Made by a program: the position numbers and the translations under genes
Assembly (NCBI GenBank): GCA_009731375.1
Contig: BJOX01000001.1
Location: 1,419,168-1,483,167 of the forward strand
Direction: 5' to 3'
Source of the DNA: Paulinella micropora
Taxonomy: Eukaryota; Cercozoa; Imbricatea; Euglyphida
DNA length: 64,000 bases
In this document: positions 1 to 22,659 of the stretch, one piece after another
Numbering within the stretch: position 1 is the stretch's first letter
Layout: each line of letters begins with the position of its first letter
Notes under the pieces: model-generated
What the model saw: the letters and a program-made list of their open reading frames with translations, nothing else
What the model was told of the DNA's origin: nothing
Databases searched by the model: none

Positions 1-109
1 AAAGTCTCCACACCAATCGGTGGAATAAAGGAAGTGACGGCATAGAACATTACTCTAGGAGCTTTATACCAATCAGCCCATGGAAAGGACCGATGGCCTA
101 TGTACTCCC

Positions 110-158
<49 letters not shown>

Positions 159-261
159 GTAACAATAGGCTTTGCATTGTCACTGTTAGCCCATTCTTGT
201 CACTCCCCTTCTGATTATGATTATGATTATGATTATGATTAAGATGATGATGATGAAGATG

Positions 262-318
<57 letters not shown>

Positions 319-356
319 AAAATTATTATTATGATTATTATGATTATTATGATTAG

Positions 357-640
357 CCCCAGACTCGATCTTGATGCTGATATAATTTTTTTGAAATTCA
401 CGCAAATATTTGCGTTAGGGGAGTGTCCTGAATGCCAAAGTTCCTTGTTGTTTTGGCCTTTTTTTGCACCCCCCATCGGAATAAATCATGGTTTGTGGGA
501 ACAAGGAAGATTTGGGAGCTCATATTGGCAGGGTGGCTAGCCCCAGACTCGATCTTGATGCTGATATAATTTTTTTTGGAATTCACGCAAATATTTGCGT
601 TAGGGGAGTGTCCTGAATGCCGAAAATCCTTTTTTTTTGC
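357..640. repeat. Duplicated ~90-bp module with 14-bp palindrome
   Basis: A module beginning agccccagactcgatcttga occurs at about 357-452 and again at about 540-640. Each copy contains the perfect palindrome CGCAAATATTTGCG followed by ttaggggagtgtcctgaatg. A second short pair, around 650-690 and 810-845, shares cctccggcaattnaacgt. No coding sense is convincing. The flanks are (ATA)n and (ATT)n microsatellites at about 110-155 and 258-320. This is probably a piece of a dispersed repeat; I do not recognise the family. Confidence 0.6.
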
Positions 641-907
641 AGTACTTGCCGGTGCCTCCGGCAATTGAACGTACGCTGTCGACATGGCAGGGGGGGTCCG
701 GGGGCGCCCTCCCCCGGAAACCCAAGCCCTGTGATTGTACGTACCCGTTCTGGTCGCGGGTGGCACCCACACCTGAAAATTGAGGCTTTTTGCCACCAGG
801 CGCCCTTTGCGGCACCTCCGGCAATTCAACGTGCCCTGTCGAAGGGAAAAGGGGGCGGGAGGGGGGGGGGGGGGGGGGGCCGGGGGGGCCCCCCAAAAGG
901 GGAAAAA

Positions 908-945
908 NNNNNNNNNNNNNNNNNNNNNNNNNNNNNNNNNNNNNN
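908..945. other. Assembly gap (N)
   Basis: A run of 38 N follows a G-rich tract (about 855-900). The gap removes the 5' part of the first SINE copy. Confidence 0.99.
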
Positions 946-1010
946 CCCCTCACGGGTGAGTCGATGGAGGCGCATGTGCAGATTTGCATCAGCCATTGAC
1001 AGAGAAGCAC

Positions 1011-1014
<4 letters not shown>
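946..1014 (+). mobile_element. SINE copy 1, 3' end only
   Basis: This stretch matches the 3' end of the two fuller SINE copies downstream: cccctcacgggtgag, ggaggcgcatgtgcag, and the terminal cattgacagagaagcac. It runs directly into (TTA)n. The 5' tRNA-like part is missing because of the N gap before it. Confidence 0.75.
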
Positions 1015-1067
<53 letters not shown>

Positions 1068-1317
1068 TATTATTATTATTATTATTATGGACACNNNNNN
1101 NNNNCTACTACTACTACTACTACTATTATTATTATTATTATTGTTATTACTATTATTATTATTATTATTATTATTATCATTATTATTATTCTCATAATTC
1201 TTATAATTCTTATAATTCTTATAATTCTTATTATTCTTATTATTCTTATTATTCTTATTATTATTATTATTGTTATCATCATCATCATCATCATTATTCT
1301 TATTCTTTTCATTATTA

Positions 1318-1396
<79 letters not shown>

Positions 1397-1506
1397 TATT
1401 CTTATCATTCTTATTATTCTTATTATTCTTATTATTCTTCTTGTTATTCTTATTATTCTTATTATTCTTATTATTATTATCATTATTATCATTATTATCA
1501 TTATTA

Positions 1507-1538
<32 letters not shown>

Positions 1539-1547
1539 GTTAGTATT
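1015..1547. repeat. (TTA)n compound microsatellite
   Basis: Long TTA/ATT repeats with interspersed TTC and ATC variants form the 3' tail of SINE copy 1. A 10-N gap lies at 1095-1104. Open frames here are translated microsatellite. Confidence 0.95.
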
Positions 1548-1814
1548 TGGACACCGTGATAGCCCAGTGGTCAAGTTCTACCATCTGGGCCCTGTCGCCA
1601 GTTCGATTCCCGTCGGTGCCACCAGTATTTTCATTGAACATACCGATCCGTCTGGACCAGTATTTTCATTGAACATACCGGCCCGTCTGGAAGTGTTGGA
1701 ACTGCCCTTGCGGGGGTGTCATTAGAGCTTATCGTCAATTCTTCGTACTCCCCTCACGGGTGAGACGATGGAGGCGCATGTGCAGAAATGCATCAGCCAT
1801 TGACAGAGAAGCAC
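1548..1814 (+). mobile_element. tRNA-derived SINE, copy 2
   Basis: The first ~75 bases look like a tRNA: box A TAGCCCAGTGG at 1560-1570, box B GTTCGATTCCC at 1601-1611, and a 3' end cggtgccacca that can pair with the ggacaccg start. A ~190-bp unrelated body follows, containing a short internal repeat of accagtattttcattgaaca, and ends in gacagagaagcac before (TTA)n. This is the classic layout of a SINE: polymerase III head, body, simple-repeat tail. It is non-autonomous, so its mobilising LINE is not identified. Confidence 0.85.
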
Positions 1815-1900
1815 TATTGTTAGTATTATTATTATTAGTATTAGTATTAGTATTATTATTATTATTATTATTATCATTATTATTATCATTACTATTACTA

Positions 1901-1931
<31 letters not shown>

Positions 1932-2119
1932 TATTATTATTATTATTATTATTCACATTATTCTCATTATTCTTATTCTTATCATTATTATTCTTCTTCT
2001 GCTTATTATTATTATTATTATTACTCTTATTATTATTATTATTACTATTATTATTATTAGTATTATTGTTATTATTATTCACATTATTCTGATTATTCTT
2101 ATTCTTATCATTATTATTA

Positions 2120-2197
<78 letters not shown>
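1815..2197. repeat. (TTA)n microsatellite tail between SINE copies
   Basis: TTA repeats with TTC and TTG variants lead from the tail of SINE copy 2 to the head of copy 3. The unit ttattcacattattct occurs twice. Confidence 0.95.
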
Positions 2198-2466
2198 TGG
2201 ACACCGTGATAGCCCAGTGGTCAAGTTCTACCATCTGGGCCCTGTCGCCAGTTCGATTCCCGTCGGTGCCACCAGTATTTTCATTGAACATACCGGTCTA
2301 TTTCTGGACCAGTATTTTCATTGAACATACCGGCCCGTCTGGAAGTGTTGGAACTGCCCTTGCGGGGGTGTCATTAGAGCTTATCGTCAATTCTTCGTAC
2401 TCCCCTCACGGGTGAGACGATGGAGGCGCATGTGCAGAAATGCATCAGCCATTGACAGAGAAGCAC
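2198..2466 (+). mobile_element. tRNA-derived SINE, copy 3
   Basis: Nearly identical to copy 2 across its length: box A at 2210-2220, box B at 2251-2261, same body and same end (gacagagaagcac). The main difference is a few bases near 2296 (ggtctatttc in place of gatccgtc). It is followed by (TTA/TTAC)n to about 2600. Confidence 0.85.
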
Positions 2467-4260
<1,794 letters not shown>

Positions 4261-4967
4261 TTATGAATGTGTGCATGACATGTGTATGTCACTCATGAAT
4301 GTTTGTTATTGTATGTTATGTATGTTGTGTGAAGGGATGTACGTGAGTGTGCGTTCAAAGGTTCATGCACTGAATTGTTTTGTTATTCGCAAACTTTTTG
4401 CAGAAGCATGATATCACTGTCGTGATAGTATATCTATCTGTGCAAACACGTGACTGTGCATGTTTGGTCCGCTCTTCACAACACTGAAAGACATAGCTGC
4501 CTAAGTGTTCAAGCTTCCTTCTTGATTTTAAAGAGTACTTAAAAGATGTGTGGGAACAGTTTTACATGAATTAAATCTAGTGCAACACGATGTAATTCAC
4601 AATCCCATACAAACAAACAAACGAGGCAAAAAAAACAAGACAACTGACAACCGCAAAAGTGTGCTGTCCTCCCTCTCACGGCGTCACTTTTCACGATTCA
4701 TGTTCGCATCAGAGAAGATAACGAGCTCACAACTTACCAGGCAGTTCTCCGGTGGTCAGGTATTCATTATGGTATGCCCTGCCACCTCGAATGTGCACAC
4801 GAGAAGGTGCCCAGGCAACGAGAGTGAGTTGCCCCCTATAACTACAGGAGCAAAGCCCAAGGGGAGCAAGGGCCGGCCGGGCCATCAATGCCACTTCCTG
4901 CCCCTTTTGCTTATTTCCGGCCTCTCAACAACATTTTGGCAAAGACTTAGACAGACCCCTAACTCCC
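4261..4967 (+). other. Region upstream of the SpoVS-like gene
   Basis: Mostly unique sequence immediately 5' of the start codon at 4968. It presumably holds the promoter and 5' untranslated region, but I see no clear TATA box, initiator motif or other gene. The open frame at 4550-4975 has no recognisable features and overlaps the proposed start region. Confidence 0.4.
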
Positions 4968-16190
<11,223 letters not shown>

Positions 16191-16286
16191 CACTCTTCGT
16201 AGAAGTTTCCTTCTAGCATTTTGTTACACAAACACTTTTACTGAGAACATTCCTTCCAAATATCGTTGTGTGTAACGTAGAGCTGT

Positions 16287-16292
16287 AATAAA
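16287..16292 (+). promoter_or_regulatory. Polyadenylation signal AATAAA
   Basis: AATAAA lies about 97 bases past the stop codon (16188-16190) of the SpoVS-like gene, a usual distance for a 3' untranslated region. Confidence 0.55.
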
Positions 16293-16299
16293 ATTTCTT

Positions 16300-17058
16300 T
16301 TACGCACTTTTGTTAGAGAATATTTGCCATTCGCAGGAATAATGGGAGTGGCAAGTATTCTATTAAAACAGTGCTTGCGTAAAAATGAGAAGAGTATGTA
16401 TGGATCCAGGATGTCATTTTGTTCTTGTGCAGTGCTGTCTTTGGCTGGGTAAGTTGATTTAATTAAGAGGTGACTTATTTTAATTATTTATTAATATTAA
16501 TAAAACAGTGCTTGCGTAAAAAATAATTTTTGAAAAAAAAAATTTTAAAATTAAAAAAATAAAAATAAAAATAATAATAATAAAAATAATCAAAAAAAAT
16601 TTAAAAAAAAGAAGAAGAAGAAGAAGAAGAAATACCAAGGGCAAATGCAGTCGTACATGCTGTAAGTACCTGCATATATATGTCCTAACCTTTAACAGCA
16701 GCGGCAACGAATACAGCAACCATCTCAGCGTTCTCGTCGTCGACAAACGAAGGAGGAGAACCAGGAGGACAAAGGACAACAAAAACAGCAAACACAATGC
16801 CATCCGGCAACAACTGCATAGTCAGCAGCAGCAGCAAGGGGGGGTATTTATTATTATAAGTATTCTTAAACCGATAAGGACTTTTGACAGGCCTCATCTG
16901 CGTCCACGTGTTGGCTCCGGAAAACAACTACTGTATTAATATCACAATTGTCCTTGCAATCAGTACGACGCTTAACCCCCAATTGAGAGGGAACCGAATC
17001 CGAAGACCGGAACAATCAAAAGGGGAAAGACTGACAGGTGGCCGAACACGTGTGGGCA
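16300..17058. other. Intergenic DNA between the SpoVS-like gene and the copia element
   Basis: AT-rich sequence with a short duplicated phrase (aaaacagtgcttgcgtaaaaa near 16363 and 16502), a poly-A/AAAT tract at about 16520-16630, and unique sequence from 16690. A minus-strand open frame at 16685-16927 has no recognisable features. I see no convincing gene. Confidence 0.5.
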
Positions 17059-17063
17059 GCCTT

Positions 17064-17368
17064 CCAAAGTAATCTATCACTCAAACGCAGAGTTTAGGGA
17101 AGCTACCCCGCTAAGGGTATAGAATAACCGAAGAAAAGACTTTTAATGACTTTGGGTCACACAAAATGTGGTGACCTTAACAGAATGGTAATACTCATTT
17201 GATTCTAGGCATTCCAGACTATGATTCGCGAATACTCTAGAAAGTGTCCTTGTCAGTAATAAAGGTATTAATAACTGTCCGGCCTATGAACCTGCCTATG
17301 ACTAAGACTATCCAAATTACCGGTAAATTGTCTAGGTGGAGTAACGGGTATTAGTAGTACATTACAAC
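17064..17368 (-). repeat. 3' LTR of copia A
   Basis: About 305 bp matching 43081-43391 with few substitutions and small indels; the largest difference is around 17162-17175. Read on the minus strand it runs GTTGTAATG to ATTACTTTGG. The boundaries are set by where the two copies diverge and by the flanking GCCTT. Confidence 0.85.
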
Positions 17369-17378
17369 GCTCCCCATT
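17369..17378 (-). promoter_or_regulatory. Polypurine tract of copia A
   Basis: On the minus strand AATGGGGAGC lies directly 5' of the 3' LTR, the expected place for the plus-strand DNA primer. Confidence 0.5.
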
Positions 17379-17494
17379 AGTCGCAAGTCATAGGCTCAGT
17401 ATATTAGTGTGTAAATATGAAAAAAATAGGGTTGAGGATCAGTTATAAGTTACCCGAAGGTTAAATATCAACTCCCATTTACATCACATCCTCT

Positions 17495-19548
17495 ATGTAT
17501 GTATATATGTGTAGTCATGCAGTAACATGTATGAAGTATGTATGTGTTCAAAAATTTGCAAGCGCTTCCCGTAGAGGGTAGCAAAATAAAAAAAATTTAG
17601 ATTTCCTATTCTAGGACAGAAAGAATGATAGAAAGAATTTAAATTGCTAAGTTAGCCAGGGAAAGCCTCGCGGCTGCCGGCCTCGCGTGGCAGTCGGCTA
17701 CCCAGCCTCGGCTCGACGGCTCTTGACCCCTGCGCAAAACAAAGCTGCTGCAACAAGCAACAAACTGCACAAAACACTCAAAGCAAATATAGGTGAGTGG
17801 ACACGCAAATCCCGAAATTACTTGAGCTTTACCGTAAATTTGTTAAGTAAATACTCGAATTGTTCTTTCGGTAAATATTTTGTCATTACATCACCTATCT
17901 GCTTCTTCGTACCTACTTTTACAAACTTAATCTCACCGTCTCTCTGTAGGTGGTGCATAAAGTGTAATTCTAAAGGTAAGTGTTTAGTTCTATTACCTGA
18001 CATACCCCTCTCTGCCGCTAAGACTGTTTGAGAGTTATCCTCGAATAATTCTATCGGGCTCTTTTGGGCTATGTTTAGTTCTTGTGTAATGTGTTTTAGT
18101 GCAAGTCCCTCTCTAATGCACTCAGTTGCTGCAAATATTTCAGCATCATTGGAACTCAGGGCGATGCGACTCTGTCGCTTTGATAACCATGCAACTGGAT
18201 CGCTGCCCCATAGGATCACGAATCCAGTGCGGGACTTCCCTGTTTTCTTACAAACTTTGTGAGCCGCGTCGGGCCACATGGAAAGTTTTGGATAGGTTTG
18301 CCCTTCTTGCTCTGACTTAGGCTCATGGTAAGCTAAACCTCGATAAGAGTTAACTAAATAACGAAAGATTCTGCCTAACATCGCATAAGTTATTCCCTTA
18401 TCGATAGTTTGCATGACACTTGCCGAATTTAGTGCTTGTTCTATATCGGGTCTTGTCATCTTTGCGAGAAATAGCAAACGACCAACTAGACTAGGAATTG
18501 AAAATTTTCGCAAGCTAGCTGATTCCGACATCGGTTCCGTGAAATGTTCTTGCGCTGGAGTACTAACGGGTTTAGCAGAATCGTAGCCTACCTCTTTTAG
18601 TATCTGCTGCTGATATTTTCGCTGATGCAAAATTATTTTCCCGTTCGATTGCTCTATCTCTATTCCTTTGAATTCACGGGCAATACCGAGTCTTTTGAGC
18701 GGGAAATGTTTTTCTAATGCGGACGCAAAACGCTCATATGCTTGTTTGTTTGGTGCGGTGAACAACAAGTCATCAACATGAAATATCCCTACTATCGCCT
18801 CTCTCAAAGCTTTATCATTTTCTACAAACATACATAAGTCTGAATCTAGCAACCTAAAACCTAGCTCCTCTAACTTGGGTGCTAATATCTCATACCATCT
18901 TCTTCCTGCCTGTGGTGCACCATATAAAGCACCATCTATACGCCATATCATCCCCTCATGCCCTTCTCTGTCTACACTCTCTGGCGCATATGCTAAACAG
19001 GGTCATTCATACGAGCATTTAGGTATGCATTTTTAAAATCTATGCCGTATAGTTTGTGTTTGTGCCAGGCAGCTAGTTTGGCGAGAAATAAAAGTGAATG
19101 GTGCGCGGCGCAAGGAACAAAGAGCTGATCTGGGTTATAGCTAACACCGGGTTCTAACATATCTCCCCGTAAAGCTAAACGAGACTTTATGAACTTTTTC
19201 CCGTTCTCATCTAACTTTACTTTGTGAACCCATGTCAATCTAACTATCTTACTAACTCCTGCCTTGCTTGCCTCCTTATGGGGTACCCATGTGTATGTGT
19301 TAAAGGATTGAAGAGCTTTTAGCTCTGTTTTCATACCCTCTAAAACATCTTTAGCTGTCAAACCTTCCTCTATGACATCTTTGGGTACTCTGATATCTAC
19401 ATACAAATAAAAATCACGAATCTTATCTGCCACCATACGTTCATCGCATAAAAACATATTAGCGGGACTTTGTAACGGGTATTCGGGATCTTTCACGGAG
19501 TATTTGAGGATTTCCGAATTCAACATCCGTTCTTCTTCGTCCTCAAAC
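17495..19548 (-). repeat. 2.05-kb direct repeat, left copy (3' part of copia A)
   Basis: Nearly identical to 36267-38321. I noticed only a 2-base deletion near 18992 and a few substitutions (for example near 19424 and 19437). It covers the copia 3' non-coding region, RNase H, RT and the end of the spacer. The left edge is shared with the 3' end of the LINE and the right edge with the start of the virus-like fragment. Confidence 0.92.
17818..19548 (-). pseudogene. Copia RT and RNase H, truncated duplicate
   Basis: Same RT and RNase H coding sequence as 36590-38464. A 2-base deletion near 18992 breaks the frame, splitting it into 17818-18951 and 18993-19548. The RT carries LYGAPQAGRRWYE and FHVDDLLF, where copia usually has YVDD. 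RNase H carries MWPDAAHK, SSNDAEI and EDNSQ. The 5' end is cut at 19548 by the virus-like fragment, so it has no integrase. Confidence 0.85.
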
Positions 19549-19584
19549 AATAATACAACTAGACTTCACAGACCACCGCCTATT

Positions 19585-19935
19585 ATGGATATGGATGGCG
19601 AACTAACTCCAGAATTAAAGTCTCGTGTTCTTGAAGTAGAACTAAAGACTGAGGAAAAAAAAGTAGAGCACGAATTGGAGGATAACTGGAATTGTTGTTG
19701 CATAAAAAACAGACCGACCGACAGCCGACTTATTAAATACTTATTTCAAATGGGTATCATTATCGCTATTATAACCCTTTGTATCGTGAGGCTATCCGAA
19801 AAGAACTTACCTTGTGAGGTTGCAAATACTTATGTCGGAATTTTAACATTGCTTATCGGCATCTGCCTTCCATCGCCTTCTTCAAGTAAGTGCACTTTGT
19901 GCCTTCGTAAAACATCGTCCACCATTAAAGTATAA
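19585..19935 (+). CDS. Small protein with two membrane segments
   Basis: 116 residues from ATG at 19585. A charged N-terminus (MDMDGELTPELKSR) is followed by a CCC cluster, a first hydrophobic segment (LFQMGIIIAIITLCIV, about residues 54-69) and a second (YVGILTLLIGICL) ending in LPSP. A Lys/Arg-containing tail follows. The architecture suggests a membrane-associated virion or accessory protein, but I cannot assign a family. The larger open frame starting at 19504 extends back into copia sequence, so the ATG at 19585 is preferred. Confidence 0.6.
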   Translation: MDMDGELTPELKSRVLEVELKTEEKKVEHELEDNWNCCCIKNRPTDSRLIKYLFQMGIIIAIITLCIVRLSEKNLPCEVANTYVGILTLLIGICLPSPSSSKCTLCLRKTSSTIKV

Positions 19936-19936
19936 A

Positions 19937-20000
19937 AACGATGTTTGAGAATAAGCGAGAGTGCGACAGCACGAAGTGAAATTCTCAAAAATCAAAGCAT
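19937..20000. terminator. Hairpin element between convergent genes
   Basis: An outer stem TTGAGAAT with ATTCTCAA encloses an inner stem-loop GTGC-GACA-GCAC with gcgaga and gaagtg beside it. The same design recurs at about 21970-22062. It lies between the stop codons of two converging genes, which suits a transcription-ending or RNA-processing signal. Confidence 0.5.
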
Positions 20001-20233
20001 TCATATACTTGAGTTTTATACCACATAGCATCATTTGAGCAGATTAAAGGAACCGCATCATCAAAACTAACACACCAATCACTCATTGGCTTATATACAC
20101 ATTTAAATTTAGTTTCTATTCCTTGCTTTATACAATAAGCACAAATCTCATTCTTTTTTTCGCTTACCCGTGAGTAAAAGTCGCAGGCCGTCCGACCTAA
20201 CACAGACCACATAAACAAAAATATTAAAATCAT
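19985..20233 (-). CDS. Small secreted-type cysteine-rich protein
   Basis: 82 residues if translation starts at the ATG at 20233. The N-terminus MILIFLFMWSVLGRTA looks like a signal peptide. The rest contains about eight cysteines (CDFY, CAYC, CVYK, WCVS, LICS, ECF). It is divergent from the gene at 20258; the 25-bp AT-rich gap (TATATATTATAC) between them could serve as a shared promoter. Function unknown. Confidence 0.55.
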   Translation of the reverse strand: MILIFLFMWSVLGRTACDFYSRVSEKKNEICAYCIKQGIETKFKCVYKPMSDWCVSFDDAVPLICSNDAMWYKTQVYECFDF

Positions 20234-20257
20234 TTTTTTATATATTATACAAAATAT

Positions 20258-20620
20258 ATGATGACGGAGCACAAATACCAAAAGATTATTTTTCTGAGCA
20301 ATGATTTTGTGGGAAGCAAAACATTTAATAAAAATATTCAAATGTCATTCACACCAACCAAAATGAATCTTAAGTTTATTCATTATACGAACGACCAGAC
20401 GGAAACCAAAACCAGAATTCTTCATGTGGACAGAATTGGAATTATCGGCACATTCGCTGATAGTAATATAGCAAACATTTCAAACCTTAGTTATAATTTA
20501 GGTGTCGTTGGATGGAAGGACGGACAATATACATTTAAAGTCCTTGAAACTGACAGCGGAAATATTGATGCAGGAAATTTAGCCGGCCGAATTGTTATAT
20601 GCTTAGAGTTTTTGGCTTAA
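20258..20620 (+). CDS. Unknown 120-residue protein of the virus-like element
   Basis: Begins MMTEHKYQKIIFLSNDF; the second Met at 20261 is an alternative start. The sequence alternates hydrophobic and polar residues and has no membrane segment, consistent with a beta-rich fold such as a minor capsid or penton-type protein. That is only a guess. It ends 10 bases before the ATPase gene. Confidence 0.55.
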   Translation: MMTEHKYQKIIFLSNDFVGSKTFNKNIQMSFTPTKMNLKFIHYTNDQTETKTRILHVDRIGIIGTFADSNIANISNLSYNLGVVGWKDGQYTFKVLETDSGNIDAGNLAGRIVICLEFLA

Positions 20621-20630
20621 TAATATAGCA

Positions 20631-21445
20631 ATGGAGAAAATTAGCAATGTAAAAGTTAAGCCTGTAAAGCAGGAAGGCGAAGGAAACAAAAAAGCAAAAG
20701 GTTATAAATTATTTAATGAGCCCTATTCCAATATATTTCTGCTTGCCCGTAAGAAGAGCGGGAAAACGACAGCACTATTTGAAATACTGAAACGGACTAC
20801 AGACAGAAAAACCCGTATTGTAATTATCGCTTCAACAATTCACAAGGACTACATTTATAAAGCAATGGTAAAGCACTTCAAGAACAGGGGAAACCCAATG
20901 GCTATATATACCTTTCTCAAATCAGATGGTATAAATGTGATAGACTATGAACTTGACAAACTGAACAGGCAGGACGAGCAACACGAAGGAGAAATAAAAC
21001 AGGACAAAGAGGAAATAGAGAAACCACAATTTTTATACTTTGGAAAAGAAAAGAAAAAGAGGGAGGTGAGAAGAAAGAGAGACCAAGTATGTATATTTCA
21101 CCAGAGGTTGTTTTTATTTTGGACGATTTAGGAAGTGGATTAAGAGATAAATCCGTGAGCGATTTGTTAAAAAAGAACAGACACTATAAAAGTAAGGTTA
21201 TTATGTCAAGTCAGTATCTGAACGACCTACGGCCAGAAGCCATTAAGCAGTTAGATTATTTATTAATCTTTCCGGGTCAGTCTCAGGACAAAATGGAACT
21301 CGTGTATAAACACTTAGACCTATCTTTTGATTTTGATTATTTTCTTCAAAAGTATCACGAAGCAACAAAGGAGAGATTTAATTTTCTTTATGTTTCAAGT
21401 GTTGATGATGAGTTAAGAAAAAATTTTGCCTATCGCATGAAATAA
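20631..21445 (+). pseudogene. A32-type packaging ATPase, frameshifted
   Basis: The first frame, 20631-21131, carries Walker A (LLARKKSGKTT, about residues 36-46) followed by IVIIAST. The second frame (conceptual start within 21045-21089, stop at 21445) carries Walker B (VVFILDDLGSG), then KSKVIMSSQYLNDLRPEA, a sensor-like segment. Gene order and motifs match the FtsK/HerA-type ATPases that package DNA in Polintons, adintoviruses and large DNA viruses. The two frames meet in a purine-rich stretch (about 21040-21085, aaaagaaaagaaaaagaggg). The break could be a mutation, a sequencing error or, less likely, programmed slippage. Confidence 0.75.
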
Positions 21446-21502
21446 TATTTTTAGATTATTATTTTTTTTTTGCTGAAAAGATTTTTAAAATCTTTCTAAT
21501 AT

Positions 21503-21817
21503 ATGCCAGTATCACCAGTGATAATTTCACAACCATCAGGATATAACATCGGATACAATCCATCAATGCCACAGAAGGGAGGAAAAAAGAAAACTAAGAA
21601 GAAGGGATGTGGACAAAAGGGAGGAAAGATTAACTGGGCTAAGGTCGGAAAAATGGCCTTGGCTGTTAATAAATTCCTTCGCGATATTAATAAGGTAATC
21701 TCTAGAACTGCGGGGGCATTGAGTAGCATTGGGGTGCCTTACGCAGGTAGTGTTAGTGCTACAGCATCAAAACTCAGATATGGTAAGCAACAAGGAGGTG
21801 CTGTAAAGTTTCGCTGA
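21503..21817 (+). CDS. Small basic Gly/Lys-rich protein, virion-core-like
   Basis: 104 residues. The N-terminal third has PQKGGKKKTKKKGCGQKGG, a strongly basic stretch. The C-terminal half (KMALAVNKFLRDINKVI, then small residues and YGKQQGG) could form an amphipathic or membrane-active helix. The layout recalls the basic core or pX-like minor virion proteins of adenovirus-related elements. That is a resemblance in composition and position, not a proven homology. Confidence 0.5.
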   Translation: MPVSPVIISQPSGYNIGYNPSMPQKGGKKKTKKKGCGQKGGKINWAKVGKMALAVNKFLRDINKVISRTAGALSSIGVPYAGSVSATASKLRYGKQQGGAVKFR

Positions 21818-21839
21818 TAGTTATCAACTACACTCTCGT

Positions 21840-22065
21840 TGCTACCGCAACTCCCGTTTGTTTGGAGGGGGTTTCACCCCCTACCATACCCCCGCGGGTT
21901 TGGAAAGGGGCATAGCCCCTTCCATAACCATCGAAAACAGATTAATTTTTTCCCAAACCAAAAAAACGATGGTTTAGAATATAAACGAAGTGTTATAGCA
22001 AAATTCGCGGGCGAATTTTTTATAAGTGAGAGTGCGATAGCACGAAACGCAATTCTAAACTATCT
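21840..22065. terminator. Cluster of intergenic hairpins
   Basis: Three stem-loops lie between two genes: GGGGG-TTTCA-CCCCC near 21868, GGAAAGGGGC-ATA-GCCCCTTCC near 21901, and TTTAGAAT with ATTCTAAA (about 21972-22060) enclosing GTGC-GATA-GCAC. The last is a second copy of the element at 19937-20000. The short G/C stems look like the 3'-end hairpins seen in compact viral genomes. Confidence 0.5.
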
Positions 22066-22070
22066 ATAGA

Positions 22071-22415
22071 ATGGGTTCGGCTAAGACTAAGAAGGTGAAA
22101 AAGGCAAAAGTCCGTCCACCTCGGGTTTATAGGAATAAGAGCGGGAGACCTTATATTATCCAGAAGGGTAAAAAATATTATCTTAATTTTGGTAAGAAAA
22201 CAAATGATATGAGCACACTTCAAATCGTTAAGTTGTTTTTGAAATATATTGGTAAGCCGAGGCCACAAAGGCAAGGCCGCAAACCGAGGGAAAAAATAAT
22301 CAAATCTGATTTCAATCGTCTTGAACATGAGAACAGAAACCAGATACAAAGCAACTTACAAAAGAAATATGACATGATACACGAGCAGGAGGGAAAGGAA
22401 AAGAAGAAAAAGGAT
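22071..22415 (+). pseudogene. Basic protein of the virus-like element, 3' end cut by the LINE
   Basis: Starts MGSAKTKKVKKAKVRPPRVY and contains a Lys/Arg-rich RNKSGRPYIIQKGKKYYL segment, then charged helix-like sequence. The frame runs on into LINE sequence at about 22415, so the natural C-terminus is lost. Composition suggests a nucleic-acid-binding or structural protein; family not recognised. Confidence 0.5.
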
Positions 22416-22418
22416 GAG

Positions 22419-22478
22419 ACAAGTGTTGCCTGGATAATCCGGCTTTTCTGCACAAGTGTTGCCTGGATAATCCGGCTT
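22419..22478 (+). repeat. Two 27-bp direct repeats at the LINE 5' end
   Basis: The unit acaagtgttgcctggataat followed by ccggctt occurs at 22419-22445 and 22452-22478. It marks the junction with the virus-like fragment and may be the remains of 5' monomers. Confidence 0.8.
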
Positions 22479-22659
22479 CTCCTGGAGCTATCGCGGCCCG
22501 GCTCGAGACATCTTCCTCGCACGCCACCGCTTCCCCGTCCTCACTCGCCTCTCCCTCTCACCCCACCGCTCAACCTCCACGCGGACGGGCGATCCGCTTT
22601 CCAGCAAACTTCACGAAGGGGTGCAAGATCCTCTGGGCTTTACCGGTACTAAAGGGTGG

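Larger units (their letters stand above)
19549..22415 (+). mobile_element. Fragment of a DNA-virus-like or Polinton-like element
   Basis: A 2.9-kb AT-rich block, unlike the GC-rich LINE next to it, with six closely packed small genes, five on plus and one on minus. It contains an A32-type packaging ATPase, a two-membrane-segment protein, small basic virion-like proteins and intergenic hairpins. This combination is typical of small eukaryotic DNA viruses and related elements (Polinton/adintovirus or polinton-like). No polymerase, integrase, major capsid gene or terminal repeats are present, so it is a piece. The left edge abuts copia at 19548 and the right edge abuts the LINE around 22415, inside a gene. 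Confidence 0.7.

Noticed and set aside
1548-1625. Functional tRNA gene
   Set aside because: Box A and B and a CCA-like end are present, but the acceptor stem is imperfect, a SINE body follows and the unit is repeated with (TTA)n tails.
16685-16927. Minus-strand 80-residue open frame as a gene
   Set aside because: No recognisable motif and poly-Leu from CAG repeats; no support beyond length.
17818-19548. A second independent copia insertion
   Set aside because: The LTR and inner sequence to its left are continuous with it, and the rest of the element lies to the right of 36267. A duplication within one element explains it better.
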